From Bacteroidota bacterium (lineage in GTDB: Bacteria > Bacteroidota > Bacteroidia > Flavobacteriales > Schleiferiaceae): DNA of 33,813 nucleotides. The notes under the pieces are model-generated. The model had not been told where the DNA came from. It was given only the letters and a program-made list of their open reading frames with translations, and did no database searches. Below, in pieces: positions 7,592 to 17,700 of the stretch (positions are counted from its first letter, which is position 1; each line of letters starts with the position of its first letter). The DNA lies in contig PZPB01000024.1 in the NCBI GenBank assembly GCA_003045865.1, positions 1 through 33,813 on the forward strand, in the 5' to 3' direction. The translations under genes and the position numbers were made by a program.

Positions 7592-7858
7592 AGCAATCCT
7601 CCATAGATATTTGAAATAGTTATTTCAAGATTTGCCTGTAAGCCTGAGTGAGATTCAATATTTTAAAGTAGCCTCTATAGTAAATTCAGGATTTGACTTG
7701 AAGAAGAGGCAGAAATGGCGGACAAGTAGGAAAAAGGGAACGGCGAAAATTTTTTACTAAAAGGCACCCAGTCTGTCTGACTTACCACCGTGCAGAGTTT
7801 GGCATTTACCTATTTATAAAAGTAGGAAGTTCTGCTTTTAGGTCGATTTGGTTGCTAT
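7592..7858. other. Intergenic stretch without recognisable gene
   Basis: About 270 bases between the GNAT promoter and the MITE. I see no convincing coding frame or RNA gene. A minor inverted repeat TAAAAG/CTTTTA lies at 7817-7840. Confidence 0.5.
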
Positions 7859-7864
7859 TAACTA
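7859..7864 (+). repeat. Target-site duplication TAACTA, left of MITE copy 1
   Basis: TAACTA directly before the element, repeated at 8126-8131 directly after it. Confidence 0.75.
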
Positions 7865-8125
7865 ACGTGAGTTCGACGTAAAATTAGGCCTCAGACCTCT
7901 TATAAATAGTGGGTTTCAAGCCGAAGCAGTGAAGCAATAGCGGGCTATTGTGAGCTGCTGAGGCGTGGAAAGCCGCTTTTTAGAAGGGGCCTAAACGGAT
8001 TTTCCAATAAAAATGAAAATCCTGCATCTAGCTCATTTGCTGTAGCCCGCTACAGCTGCACGATCCAGACTAGTCTTTTCCTTCCATTGAAAATCTGAGG
8101 CTCTAATTTATTGTCGAATTCACGT
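7865..8125. mobile_element. MITE, full-length copy 1 (261 bp), related to the IS982-type element
   Basis: Begins ACGTGAGTTCGACG and ends CGAATTCACGT. The terminal inverted repeat extends imperfectly for about 31 bases: left ...AAATTAGGCCTCAGA, right read inward ...AAATTAGAGCCTCAGA. Internal hairpins include CAATAG/CTATTG nested in GCAG/CTGC and GGGTTTCAAGCC/GGCGTGGAAAGCC, then GGATTTTC/GAAAATCC, then GCTGTAGC/GCTACAGC. It has no coding frame of note. The outer 11 bases match the ends of the IS at 3934-4728, and the copy is about 95% identical to that at 29123-29370. It lies 131 bases before the first giant T9SS gene and could influence its transcription. Confidence 0.85.
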
Positions 8126-8131
8126 TAACTA
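8126..8131 (+). repeat. Target-site duplication TAACTA, right of MITE copy 1
   Basis: Direct copy of the six bases at 7859-7864. Confidence 0.75.
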
Positions 8132-8256
8132 GTACAAACGTAATTTTTCCAAGAAGGTTGGTCTTTTAAATGGTGAATTTTGATATTTTCTGTTTTTCCC
8201 CCTTAAATATTCAATGGAAGTGATAATTTAGGGGCCTTAAATCTAAATGAGAAACT

Positions 8257-11200
8257 ATGAGAAAATTATTACTATTTCTAACTTTATCTTGCGCTTGGCT
8301 GTTCTCGGTCGGGCAGGGTACACTAACCACTTTTCCACCTTTAACAGCTAACAACGGGCAAAGCGGTGTTACTTTTCAGGTAAGCTCCACTTCTCCGGCC
8401 AATATAACGGCGATCGGTTGTGTGGTTAATGCAGGTGTCACATCTGCGGATGTTTGGATTAGAGTGGGTGGTGTTTCCTCTGCCGGTGCGCCTAATATTA
8501 CCGTAGCTGGTGGTTGGACTCAAGTAGTTACCGCCGGTACCGTAACTGGAGCAACAGGTACGAGTATTGCTCCCATAGCCATTGCTACTCCCATTGCTAT
8601 TCCAGCTAATACACCTGTTGGAGTTTATATTGGGGCTGGTTTAAGATATCAGTCAGGTACTGCAGCTGATGTAGTTACTTACACTGATGGCACCTTTACC
8701 GTGGATGTATCGAATGGTGTATCCTATGGAGGAGCTGCTCCAAACCCAACCTTCAATCCAAGAAGATTCTTAGGTTCAGTAACCTATGCTTTAGCGGTTA
8801 CAGGTAACTGTACACCTTTTACTGGATTTTTAATTGATAGTATTTCTTCAAGTGCTTCCAAGTTAAGCTGGACCCCTGGAGCAAGTAACTCATCTTTTAA
8901 AGTTGAGTATGGTGTGGCAGGCTTTACCCCAGGCACAGGAACCACTGTTACAGGAACTTATCCTGGTTCACAGCCTCCGGTAATTTTAACAGGCTTAAAT
9001 CCAAATACTAATTATGATGTATGGTTAGAGGAATATTGTAATACGGGTGCTGATACGGTAGGTTTTCCTGCGCCTCAAAGCTTTACCACTACAAAATTAT
9101 GTGCGGCTCCAACGGCCTTAACCGATTCCAACTTAACTTCTAATTCTATTGATTTAGGATGGGCTCAAGCAGGTTCTTATAACTCAGCTTGGATTCTTTA
9201 TGGTCCTGCAGGAACTACTCCTGGTAGTGCCGGTTGGATGATTGATTCAGTGCTATCGCCAGCCACTACTTTTACTATCACAGGCTTAACCTCTAGTACC
9301 GCTTATGATATTTATTTAGCCACCAATTGTGGTTCTGTAAACGGTATAAGTGATACGGTAGGTCCTATTAGTATAACTACGCCTATTTCTGGTCCGCAAG
9401 GACTTAATTGTACAGTAGGTAGTGCTGGTCCGTTATTCTCTGACGATTTTGAAAGTCAAGGAAGTTGGACTGGTGACTGGGGAACTGGAACTACTGCCTC
9501 TAATTGGAACTACCGCAGTGGGGGAACGGGATCATCTGGTACTGGGCCAAGTGGTGCACATTCAGGTTCTCAATACATTTATGTTGAAACTTCTGGAACG
9601 CCGAGTGGTGCTAACGTGGAAGCGATTTCACCGCGTATTGATTTAAGTACCTCTTTCAATAGTGCAGAATTATCTTTTTGGCTACACGCTTATGGTGCAG
9701 GTATCGATACTGTTAAAGTGCAGGTTGGTAGCACAGCGAGTGGCCCTTGGTCAACCGTGTTTACCAATGTGGGTCAAATCCAAACCAATAATACCGATCC
9801 TTGGCAAAATGTAGGAGTGAATTTAGATGCCTACGTAGGCACAGCTATTCACTTGCGTTTTGTTTATGTACACGGATCTGGCTTTACCGGTGATGTAGGT
9901 ATTGACTTGGTGGAAGTTAATTCTTGCCAAACTTGTCCGAATTCAGGTAATCCAAACTTAGTATTTGTTTCAAGCGATAGTGCTTCTTTCACTTGGTCGG
10001 GTTCAGGAACTTCTTACGATATTAACTGGGGTCCTGCAGGCTTTTCGCAGGGTTCAGGTTCTACTAGTTTTGATAGCACTTCGGTTAATGGTATTTCTAT
10101 AGGCGGATTAATGGGTAATACTAGCTATGACATTTACGTAAGAAATAACTGTAGCGATTCTGCCAATGGTTTTGGCGGCTGGGTTGGTCCTCTAACCTTT
10201 ACTACTTTATGTAATCCTTTTACAGCGCCTTACAGCAATAATTTTGATGCTGATATTCTAGATCAAGCGCCTAACTGTTGGGATAATTTTTTAAGTGGAG
10301 CGAATACTCAATTTTCTGATGCCTATGTATTTACTCCTAGTGCAACCTATCCACCTATTTCTTCACCCAATGTTGTTCAGTTGTATAATTACAACAACGA
10401 TACAACTTGGTTGATTACTCCACAGTTTAGCGATTTAAGTAGTGGCGCAAACCGTATTAGCTTCCACGCGATGACTACGACCACGGCTACCGGTAACGAT
10501 TTAATTATAGGAACAATAGCAAGCCCAAGTGATCGTGCTAGTTTTACCGCAATCGATACAGTTACCGTAACAAGAAACTATGCTCAATTTGTGGTTGATA
10601 TAACTACTGCAAATGGTTATAATGGCACGCATGAGTTTATTGTCTTCAGACATGCCGCTAGTGCATCTTTCCGTACTTACTATATCGATGATTTCGTTTA
10701 CGAAGCCATTCCAAGTTGTAATCCTCCGCTAATTAGCACCTTAGGAGTTAATTATACTACTTCTACCGATGCTGAAGTATTCTGGGGAAGTGGTTCAGAT
10801 GGTGATACCACCTTTATCGAATACGGTCCTTTAGGTTTTACGCCTGGAGTAAACGCATTAGGCACGATTTCGGTTACGGGTTCAATGGACACTGCCTTAA
10901 TTACTGGCTTAACTTCTGAAACAGACTATGAATTTTATATTCAAGATAGCTGCTTTGGCAACGGAACGAGTCCTTATGTAGGACCAGTAGCCTTCAAAAC
11001 CGCTTGTGCTATTAGTAGTGCTGCGATTTTACCATTAGTAGATGGTTTTGAAAATTACACCAGTGGACCAACCTTTACTGGTGCTAACGCTTACTTCTGT
11101 AATCCATCTTATAACTGGACTTTCGTTCCTGCTGGCAACGGTAGAGCGAGATTACAGGCTAATGCTCTTTATTATAATTCTGGTGCGCAAGCCTTCACTA

Positions 11201-14200
11201 TGGATCAAAGCTCATTCCCTTCTCAAGTAGAAACGAATAGCTTAATTATGACCGTTAACCTATCTAACTACACTACCGCCGGTGGGATTGAATTAGGTTT
11301 TGTTATTATGGATCATAGTGCTACGGTTCGTCCAGATGATAAAGTTTATGTGCGTGGTTCGGCTTCGGATCCTTGGATTCAAATCCTTGACTTAATTACT
11401 GCTGTTTCAGGTACAGGTTTCCACGATTCAATAACCAATATTGATATCATGGCCCCAATTACCGCTGCTGGACAAACAGTAGGGGCGGCAACGCAAATCA
11501 TGTTTACTCAGTCAGGCCAATCACAGGCAATTACCGCTACTTGTTGCGAGGGTTATTCATTAGATGACGTAAGTCTAACTGCGGTTTCTTGTCCTAATCC
11601 AACTGGCTTAAATACAAGTGCATTAGTAGATACTTCTGTAACTATGGCTTGGGCCAATAGCGCTTCTGCGGGTCAGTATCAGTACTGGTTTGGTCCTGCT
11701 GGATTCTATCAAGGTACAACTACCGTTGGTGGTGTTAAGCAATATACTACCGCTAGTAGTGTAACAATTGATACTCTTCGTCCTACAACTTGCTATCAAT
11801 TCTTAGTACGCGGTGTTTGTGCACCAGGTGATACTTCGGGTTGGGTAGGTCCCTTTGACTTCTGTACTACCTGTCCAGTAAATTTCAGCATGCCTTACTT
11901 TACTGATTTTGAAATAACAGCTCCAGGTATAGCTCAAGGCAGCCCTGCAGGTTGGGCTAATTGTTGGACAACCTCTGCACCAGGGGGAACTCTAAGATGG
12001 GAATCGGAAGATGCTAGTGGAGCGAATGAGAATTCTTTAAATACAGGTCCTTTCTTGGATAACACCCTTGCGCCTAATACAGGTGGTAAGTATATGTATT
12101 TAGAGACCTCTACTTCAGGAACGTATGCTGATTTAGTTTCTCCAGGAATTAACCTTAATGGTGCCGTAAACCCTCAAGTAGAGTTTGCCTACCATATGTT
12201 CGGAGCTACCATTAATAAATTAGTTTTACTAGCTGAAAACGTTACTACTGGAGCAGTTACTACTTTAGATAGTATCGTTGGTCAGCAACAAACTGCTGGC
12301 TCTGATCCATTTAACACGCATGTGACTAATGTATCTAGTTTAGCTTCAGGATCTTACCGATTCATCTTTAGAGGATATATTGGTACTTCATTTACTGGTG
12401 ATATCTCTATTGATGATGTATTTGTGATGGAAGCGCCTACTTGTCCTCGTCCTGCAGGATTAATGATGGATAGTGCTTCTTTAACAAGTATTACCGCTAG
12501 TTGGACATCTAATGGTACTGGTTCAAGCTGGGCCTTAGAATACGGTCCTTCGGGTTTTACTCCCGGTTCAGGTACTTCAGTAGTAGCAACTTCTAATCCT
12601 TATACCATTACTGGCTTAACTGCAGCTACAGCTTACGATGTTTACGTAGCTGAGATTTGTGGTGCTGGTGATACAAGTATTTCAGTGGGGCCTGTTTTAA
12701 TGAATACTACCCTTTGTAATCCAAGTTCTTTATGCTGGTATCAAATCGATCTTGAAGATTCATTTGGTGATGGTTGGAATGGAGCCCTATTAGATGTGGT
12801 TCAGAATGGTGTGGTTGTAGCAACTTTAGGTCAGAGCTTTACCACTGGAAACCTTTACCAAGATTCTGTACAAGTATGTGATGGCTTAAGCACAGCTTTT
12901 GTTTTATCAGCAGCAGGAGGTTGGCCCTCAGAAGTAGGTATTACGGTTACCACGCCTTACGGTACTCAGGCAGGTCAGTATACTAACTCTCCAGCAACCG
13001 CTCAAGGTGATACCTTAGTTAACGTAGTAATTCAGTGTACTGCTCCAACTTGTCCGCAGCCCACAGGCATTGCAGTTGCAAGTGTTACTGGAACAACGGC
13101 CTCTATTTCTTGGACCAGTATGGGAACAGGAACGGCCTGGGAAATTGAGTACGGAACGGGTACTTTCTTACCTGGTGCAGGTACTACAGTAAGTGCTCCT
13201 ACCAATCCATTTACCCTAACCGGTTTAAATGGTTCTACCAATTACAACGTATATGTACGCGAAATTTGCGGTGCAGGTGATACTTCGGTATGGGCAGGCC
13301 CAATTAACTTCGCTACAGCTTGTGTTACGGTTAATGCTCCTTACTTTACTGATTTTGAAAATATTCCTATCGGTGTTGCTACAGGAACTCCTTTAAGCTG
13401 GAACAACTGTTGGACTGCAAGTACGGGCACTTTCCTTTGGGAGTCTGAGGATGCAACTGGTGCGAATGAGAATTCATTAAATACTGGTCCTTTCTTCGAT
13501 AATACAACTCCTTCTACTGCAGGAGGTACTTATATGTATATCGAAACTTCATCAACAGGTACTGCGGCTGAATTAGTTTCTCCAGCAGTTGACTTTAGTG
13601 GTTTAACTAACCCAGAGTTGAAGTATCATTATCATATGTATGGTGCCACGATTAATAAATTAGTGGTTTATGCTCAAGATGCATCTGGAATAAGAACTGC
13701 CATCGATAGTATTATCGGTCAGCAACAAACGGCGGGTTCTGATAGCTTCCGGGTAGCTACCGTTGATTTATCTACTTTAAGCTCTACTACTTATTCCTTC
13801 GTGTTCGAAGGTCACAGAGGAACAAGCTTTACTGGTGATATCTCTTTAGACGATATTAGCGTAGCAGAGGCTGGTGCAACCACTTCTCCTTGTAATGCTC
13901 CCACTATGTTAGTAGCTACTGCCAATGTAGGTTGTGATTCTGTTGAAGTGAACTGGATGTCTAATACCGGTGGTTCTATTTTAGAATATGGTCCTGCAGG
14001 CTTTGCTCCAGGAACGGGTAGCATGACAGGTATTGTTACTGCACCTTATACTATTACTGGTTTAGCGCCAGGAACAGCATACGATGTGTGGGTTGCAGAT
14101 ACTTGTACTGGTGATACCAGTGCTTATGCTAGTCTTTTAAATACTAGCACTGCAACGGCCCCTGTACCAGTAGCTTCTATTAGTAGCTTTACCGATACCA

Positions 14201-14679
14201 TTATAAATGGACAGTACATTTTAACGGTAGACGCTAGTGGTTCTAATAATGCTACCGCTTACTCTTGGGACTTCGGAAACGGAGTTACTGGTAGCGGTGT
14301 TGCTGATACAGTGGTTTACTTAGGAAATGGTGTTTACACGGTTATTCTTACCGCAACTAATGCTTGTGGTACTTCTACAGATACCATTACCGTAAATGTG
14401 AACATTGGTTTAGAAGATAATCCTCTTGCAAATAGCTTGAATGTTTATCCTAACCCAGCACAATACAGCGTAAATGTTAGTTTCCGAGAAGTAGGAAGTG
14501 CTGATGTACAAATTACTTTACGTGATGCTCAAGGCAGAAACGTAATTAACATGAATGATCGCATGCAAAGTGGAACTTACAGCAATGATATTGATGTATC
14601 TGGTCTAGCACGTGGAATTTACATGTTAGAAATTAAATCTGGTTCTTTAACCGCTCACCGTCGTGTAAGCATTAAATAA
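8257..14679 (+). CDS. Giant T9SS-secreted mosaic of fibronectin-III and MAM-like modules (paralogue 1)
   Basis: Encodes 2140 aa. Signal peptide 1-20; an N-terminal beta-rich domain of unrecognised family (about 21-182). Then eight FN3 modules (about 184-282, 283-378, 565-650, 824-915, 1113-1203, 1398-1485, 1596-1688, 1880-1965), each with the EYGPAGFxPGTGT and TGLxxxTxYDVYVxxxC signature. These alternate with five MAM/cleaved-adhesin-like jelly rolls (about 391-560, 652-823, 922-1112, 1212-1397, 1694-1873). A distinct domain with DSFGDGWNG lies at about 1493-1595. A PKD-like domain is at about 1967-2050 and a type A T9SS sorting domain at 2052-2140 (LNVYPNP, GIYMLEIKSG). It is expected to be exported by the T9SS and attached to the surface or released, acting as adhesin or matrix protein (inference). 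No catalytic motif is seen. MAM-like modules 4 and 5 are clearly recent internal copies. Confidence 0.9.
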   Translation: MRKLLLFLTLSCAWLFSVGQGTLTTFPPLTANNGQSGVTFQVSSTSPANITAIGCVVNAGVTSADVWIRVGGVSSAGAPNITVAGGWTQVVTAGTVTGATGTSIAPIAIATPIAIPANTPVGVYIGAGLRYQSGTAADVVTYTDGTFTVDVSNGVSYGGAAPNPTFNPRRFLGSVTYALAVTGNCTPFTGFLIDSISSSASKLSWTPGASNSSFKVEYGVAGFTPGTGTTVTGTYPGSQPPVILTGLNPNTNYDVWLEEYCNTGADTVGFPAPQSFTTTKLCAAPTALTDSNLTSNSIDLGWAQAGSYNSAWILYGPAGTTPGSAGWMIDSVLSPATTFTITGLTSSTAYDIYLATNCGSVNGISDTVGPISITTPISGPQGLNCTVGSAGPLFSDDFESQGSWTGDWGTGTTASNWNYRSGGTGSSGTGPSGAHSGSQYIYVETSGTPSGANVEAISPRIDLSTSFNSAELSFWLHAYGAGIDTVKVQVGSTASGPWSTVFTNVGQIQTNNTDPWQNVGVNLDAYVGTAIHLRFVYVHGSGFTGDVGIDLVEVNSCQTCPNSGNPNLVFVSSDSASFTWSGSGTSYDINWGPAGFSQGSGSTSFDSTSVNGISIGGLMGNTSYDIYVRNNCSDSANGFGGWVGPLTFTTLCNPFTAPYSNNFDADILDQAPNCWDNFLSGANTQFSDAYVFTPSATYPPISSPNVVQLYNYNNDTTWLITPQFSDLSSGANRISFHAMTTTTATGNDLIIGTIASPSDRASFTAIDTVTVTRNYAQFVVDITTANGYNGTHEFIVFRHAASASFRTYYIDDFVYEAIPSCNPPLISTLGVNYTTSTDAEVFWGSGSDGDTTFIEYGPLGFTPGVNALGTISVTGSMDTALITGLTSETDYEFYIQDSCFGNGTSPYVGPVAFKTACAISSAAILPLVDGFENYTSGPTFTGANAYFCNPSYNWTFVPAGNGRARLQANALYYNSGAQAFTMDQSSFPSQVETNSLIMTVNLSNYTTAGGIELGFVIMDHSATVRPDDKVYVRGSASDPWIQILDLITAVSGTGFHDSITNIDIMAPITAAGQTVGAATQIMFTQSGQSQAITATCCEGYSLDDVSLTAVSCPNPTGLNTSALVDTSVTMAWANSASAGQYQYWFGPAGFYQGTTTVGGVKQYTTASSVTIDTLRPTTCYQFLVRGVCAPGDTSGWVGPFDFCTTCPVNFSMPYFTDFEITAPGIAQGSPAGWANCWTTSAPGGTLRWESEDASGANENSLNTGPFLDNTLAPNTGGKYMYLETSTSGTYADLVSPGINLNGAVNPQVEFAYHMFGATINKLVLLAENVTTGAVTTLDSIVGQQQTAGSDPFNTHVTNVSSLASGSYRFIFRGYIGTSFTGDISIDDVFVMEAPTCPRPAGLMMDSASLTSITASWTSNGTGSSWALEYGPSGFTPGSGTSVVATSNPYTITGLTAATAYDVYVAEICGAGDTSISVGPVLMNTTLCNPSSLCWYQIDLEDSFGDGWNGALLDVVQNGVVVATLGQSFTTGNLYQDSVQVCDGLSTAFVLSAAGGWPSEVGITVTTPYGTQAGQYTNSPATAQGDTLVNVVIQCTAPTCPQPTGIAVASVTGTTASISWTSMGTGTAWEIEYGTGTFLPGAGTTVSAPTNPFTLTGLNGSTNYNVYVREICGAGDTSVWAGPINFATACVTVNAPYFTDFENIPIGVATGTPLSWNNCWTASTGTFLWESEDATGANENSLNTGPFFDNTTPSTAGGTYMYIETSSTGTAAELVSPAVDFSGLTNPELKYHYHMYGATINKLVVYAQDASGIRTAIDSIIGQQQTAGSDSFRVATVDLSTLSSTTYSFVFEGHRGTSFTGDISLDDISVAEAGATTSPCNAPTMLVATANVGCDSVEVNWMSNTGGSILEYGPAGFAPGTGSMTGIVTAPYTITGLAPGTAYDVWVADTCTGDTSAYASLLNTSTATAPVPVASISSFTDTIINGQYILTVDASGSNNATAYSWDFGNGVTGSGVADTVVYLGNGVYTVILTATNACGTSTDTITVNVNIGLEDNPLANSLNVYPNPAQYSVNVSFREVGSADVQITLRDAQGRNVINMNDRMQSGTYSNDIDVSGLARGIYMLEIKSGSLTAHRRVSIK

Positions 14680-14697
14680 GAATTAGTCCCTTTAACT

Positions 14698-14731
14698 AAA
14701 AGCCGCTCAGAAATGAGCGGCTTTTTTTTTT
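14698..14731 (+). terminator. Rho-independent terminator after giant gene 1
   Basis: Perfect 12-bp stem AAAAGCCGCTCA / TGAGCGGCTTTT with a 4-base loop and a run of ten or more T. The stem is identical to that after giant gene 2. Confidence 0.9.
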
Positions 14732-14793
14732 GAATCATTTTAGTGGCTATATTTGAGAAAGTTCGATAGATTATTTAACCCTAAATTTTGATT

Positions 14794-17700
14794 ATGAAAA
14801 AAAAGTTACTACTATTTTTCTCTCTTTTAGCGCTAGTTAGCTGGGGTCAGGGGACAATTACAACCTCTCCGCCACTTACGCCAAATAATGGTCAAAGTGG
14901 GATAACTTTCGCCGTAAGCTCCAATACTCCCACCGAAATCACCGGTATCTCGAACATCTTTTCTACCGGTGCAACTACTGCAAGTGTGTGGGTAAGAGTT
15001 GGTGGTGTAAATGGCCCGCCCACAATTAGCGTAGCCAATGGTTGGCAGGAAGTTATTGTGAATGCACCGCTTACCGGAGCAAACAATACTTCTTTAGTTG
15101 CGATTCCTTTCGGAGCGAATGTGATTAATATTCCCGCCAACACCCCGGTAGGAATTCATATTGCAGGCAATACACGTTATCAAACGGGAACAGCTGCAGA
15201 TGTTGTAACTTATACCGATGGAACCTTTACGGTAAGCACGGCCGACTCAGTTTCTTATGGTGGTGGTCTTCCTAATCCAACGTTTAATCCCCGCCGCTTC
15301 GTAGGCTCGGTGACTTATGCTTTAGGCATAAGTGGAGGCTGTGCTAATTTGTTTTCCAATTTCAACATTGGCAGCATTGCAACGGATAGTGCTCAAATTA
15401 ACTGGACACCGGGTACAGGTAACACAGGATACCGAATAGAATATGGTCAAGCAGGTTTTATACCGGGTAGTGGTACCTTTGTAACAGGAACTTATCCTGC
15501 GAATAACCCTCCCTTAAATATTAGCAGTCTTATTCCCGACACAGATTATGATGTGTACTTTACCGAGTATTGCGGAACAGATTCTGTTTATTTCCCTGCC
15601 GCCCAACCTTTTACGACATTGCCAGTTTGCCCAGCTCCATCTGGGCTTTCTATTATTGCTCTCGATAGTGTTTCTGTAACTTTCGTGTACACAGCAACCA
15701 CCGACTCGCTGAGTTGGGAGTGGGGGCCTGGTGGTTTTACCCAAGGTACCGGTACTTCTGGTACTAGCATTGGCGACACCATTACCATTGGCGGCTTTAT
15801 GCCTAATACTAATTACGATTTAGTGTTAACTTCCGATTGTAGTTTAAGAGGCGATGGATTATCGCGATCAACTACTCTCAATTTTACTACGGATTGTGGT
15901 TATGGTGTAGCGCGCTTTACCGAAAATTTTGATGGCTCTACCTTTCCTTGTTTAAGAGCGTTTACAGATGTTAGCGTAGGAACACCTGTTGTTACCATAA
16001 CAACCGCATTTAATCCCACTTCTGCTCCTCAACAGTTGCAGCTTAACAATAGCTCTGCAACGGGTAGTAATCAAGATGTAATTCTTTACTTCCAACCTTT
16101 CTTTGGGATTTCAGCGCTTAATAAAATGGTAGAGTTTAATGCAAAAACAACTTCTACAACACCTACTACTTTAGATATAATATCAATCCCTAATGCCGAT
16201 TCTGCGGGTATCTATAATGTAATACAAACGGTAACTTTAACCACTTCTAATCAGAGATTTACGATTAATTTAGATGCCGCTTCTAATTATAATGGAACAG
16301 ACGCAACTATAGGTTTTAGACATGGCGCACAAAATACTTTTCAGTCTATTTTAATCGATGATGTGGTCTATGATGTCATTCCTACCTGTTTGCCAATCGA
16401 TCCTTTTACAGTTACTACTTCCGTAGGCGGATCTGATGTTTATTTAAACTGGGCTAGTACGGGTAGTGTTCCCGGAGCAAATGTTCAATATGGAACTGCC
16501 GGCTTTACGCTTGGTACAGGTACTACCGTTGCTACAACCGATACCTTTGCTATTGTTACCGGTTTAGTTGACAATACCCTTTATGATTTTTACATTCAGG
16601 ATTCTTGCGGTGCTAACGACTTATCGGTTTGGGTTGGGCCATTCTCTGTTTTGACCGGTTGCTCTGCACCACTGCCAACGAATTTACCTTTCGCAGACGG
16701 TTTTGAGAACTTTAGCACAGGACCAACTTTTAACGGTACCACTAATTTATGCGCCTCTACTTACGATTGGCGTTTTGACGCTTCCAATGAAACAGCCTCA
16801 CGTATGAGGTTGCAAGCAGGCACAACCTTTTATAGAAATGGTACTCAGGCTTTAACAATGGATCATTCACCCAGTGCCCCTGCGATAGAGTCGAACTTTT
16901 TAACTTTAACGGTTAATTTAACTAATTACACCACTTCTGGAGGTATAGAGTTAGGTTTCTACATCATGTCACATGGTCAAGAAGCTAGTCCTGACAATAG
17001 AGTTTGGGTAAGAGGTAATCCTAGTAATCCTTGGGTAGAAATTGTAAACCTAGACTTAATTCGCTCAGGAAATGGAGTTTATGATTCTGTTCAAAAACTA
17101 GATATTGTAGCACCTCTTAATGCAGCGGGTCAGTCGGTTGGCGCGCTTACGCAGATACGTTTTGGACAAAGGGGAAGATTCTCAGCCAGCAGTATAAACT
17201 TCTCAGATGGATTTACTTTTGATGACGTTACCCTAGACGCAGTTAGTTGTCCTCAGCCATCTGCTTTAAGTATTAGTAATTTGTTTGATACCACCGCTAC
17301 CTTAAATTGGACAGGGACTTCTAGCGCGGGTCAATTCGAATATTGGTTTGGGCCAGGTGGTTTTTACCAAGGAACCACAACGGTAGGCGGCGTAAAAGCC
17401 TTTGCCAATGCCAGTGGAATTTTAGTAGATACGCTAAATGCACAGTCTTGTTACCAGTTTTTAGTGCGCGCTGTATGTGGACCTGGCGATACTAGTACTT
17501 GGGCCGGCCCATTTGAATTCTGCACCCCTTGTTCTCCCATTTCAGCCCCTTATTTTGAAAATTGGGATGCATTGGCGACGGGTAAAGATCTAGGTTGCTT
17601 TGGTAAAATAGAGGACCCTGCATTTTTCACAAGTACTTTTGCTGGAGCTTTAGTAACTCAGTTCGGGGTGCCATTTTCTGGTGCTCGTCAAATTGAATTA

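Noticed and set aside
7865-8125. Riboswitch or cis-regulatory RNA of the giant gene
   Set aside because: Terminal inverted repeats, target duplications and a second copy downstream of an unrelated gene identify it first as a mobile repeat.
14788-14793. TTG start two codons upstream of the second giant gene
   Set aside because: The ATG at 14794 begins a typical signal peptide closely matching that of paralogue 1; the TTG adds only two residues.
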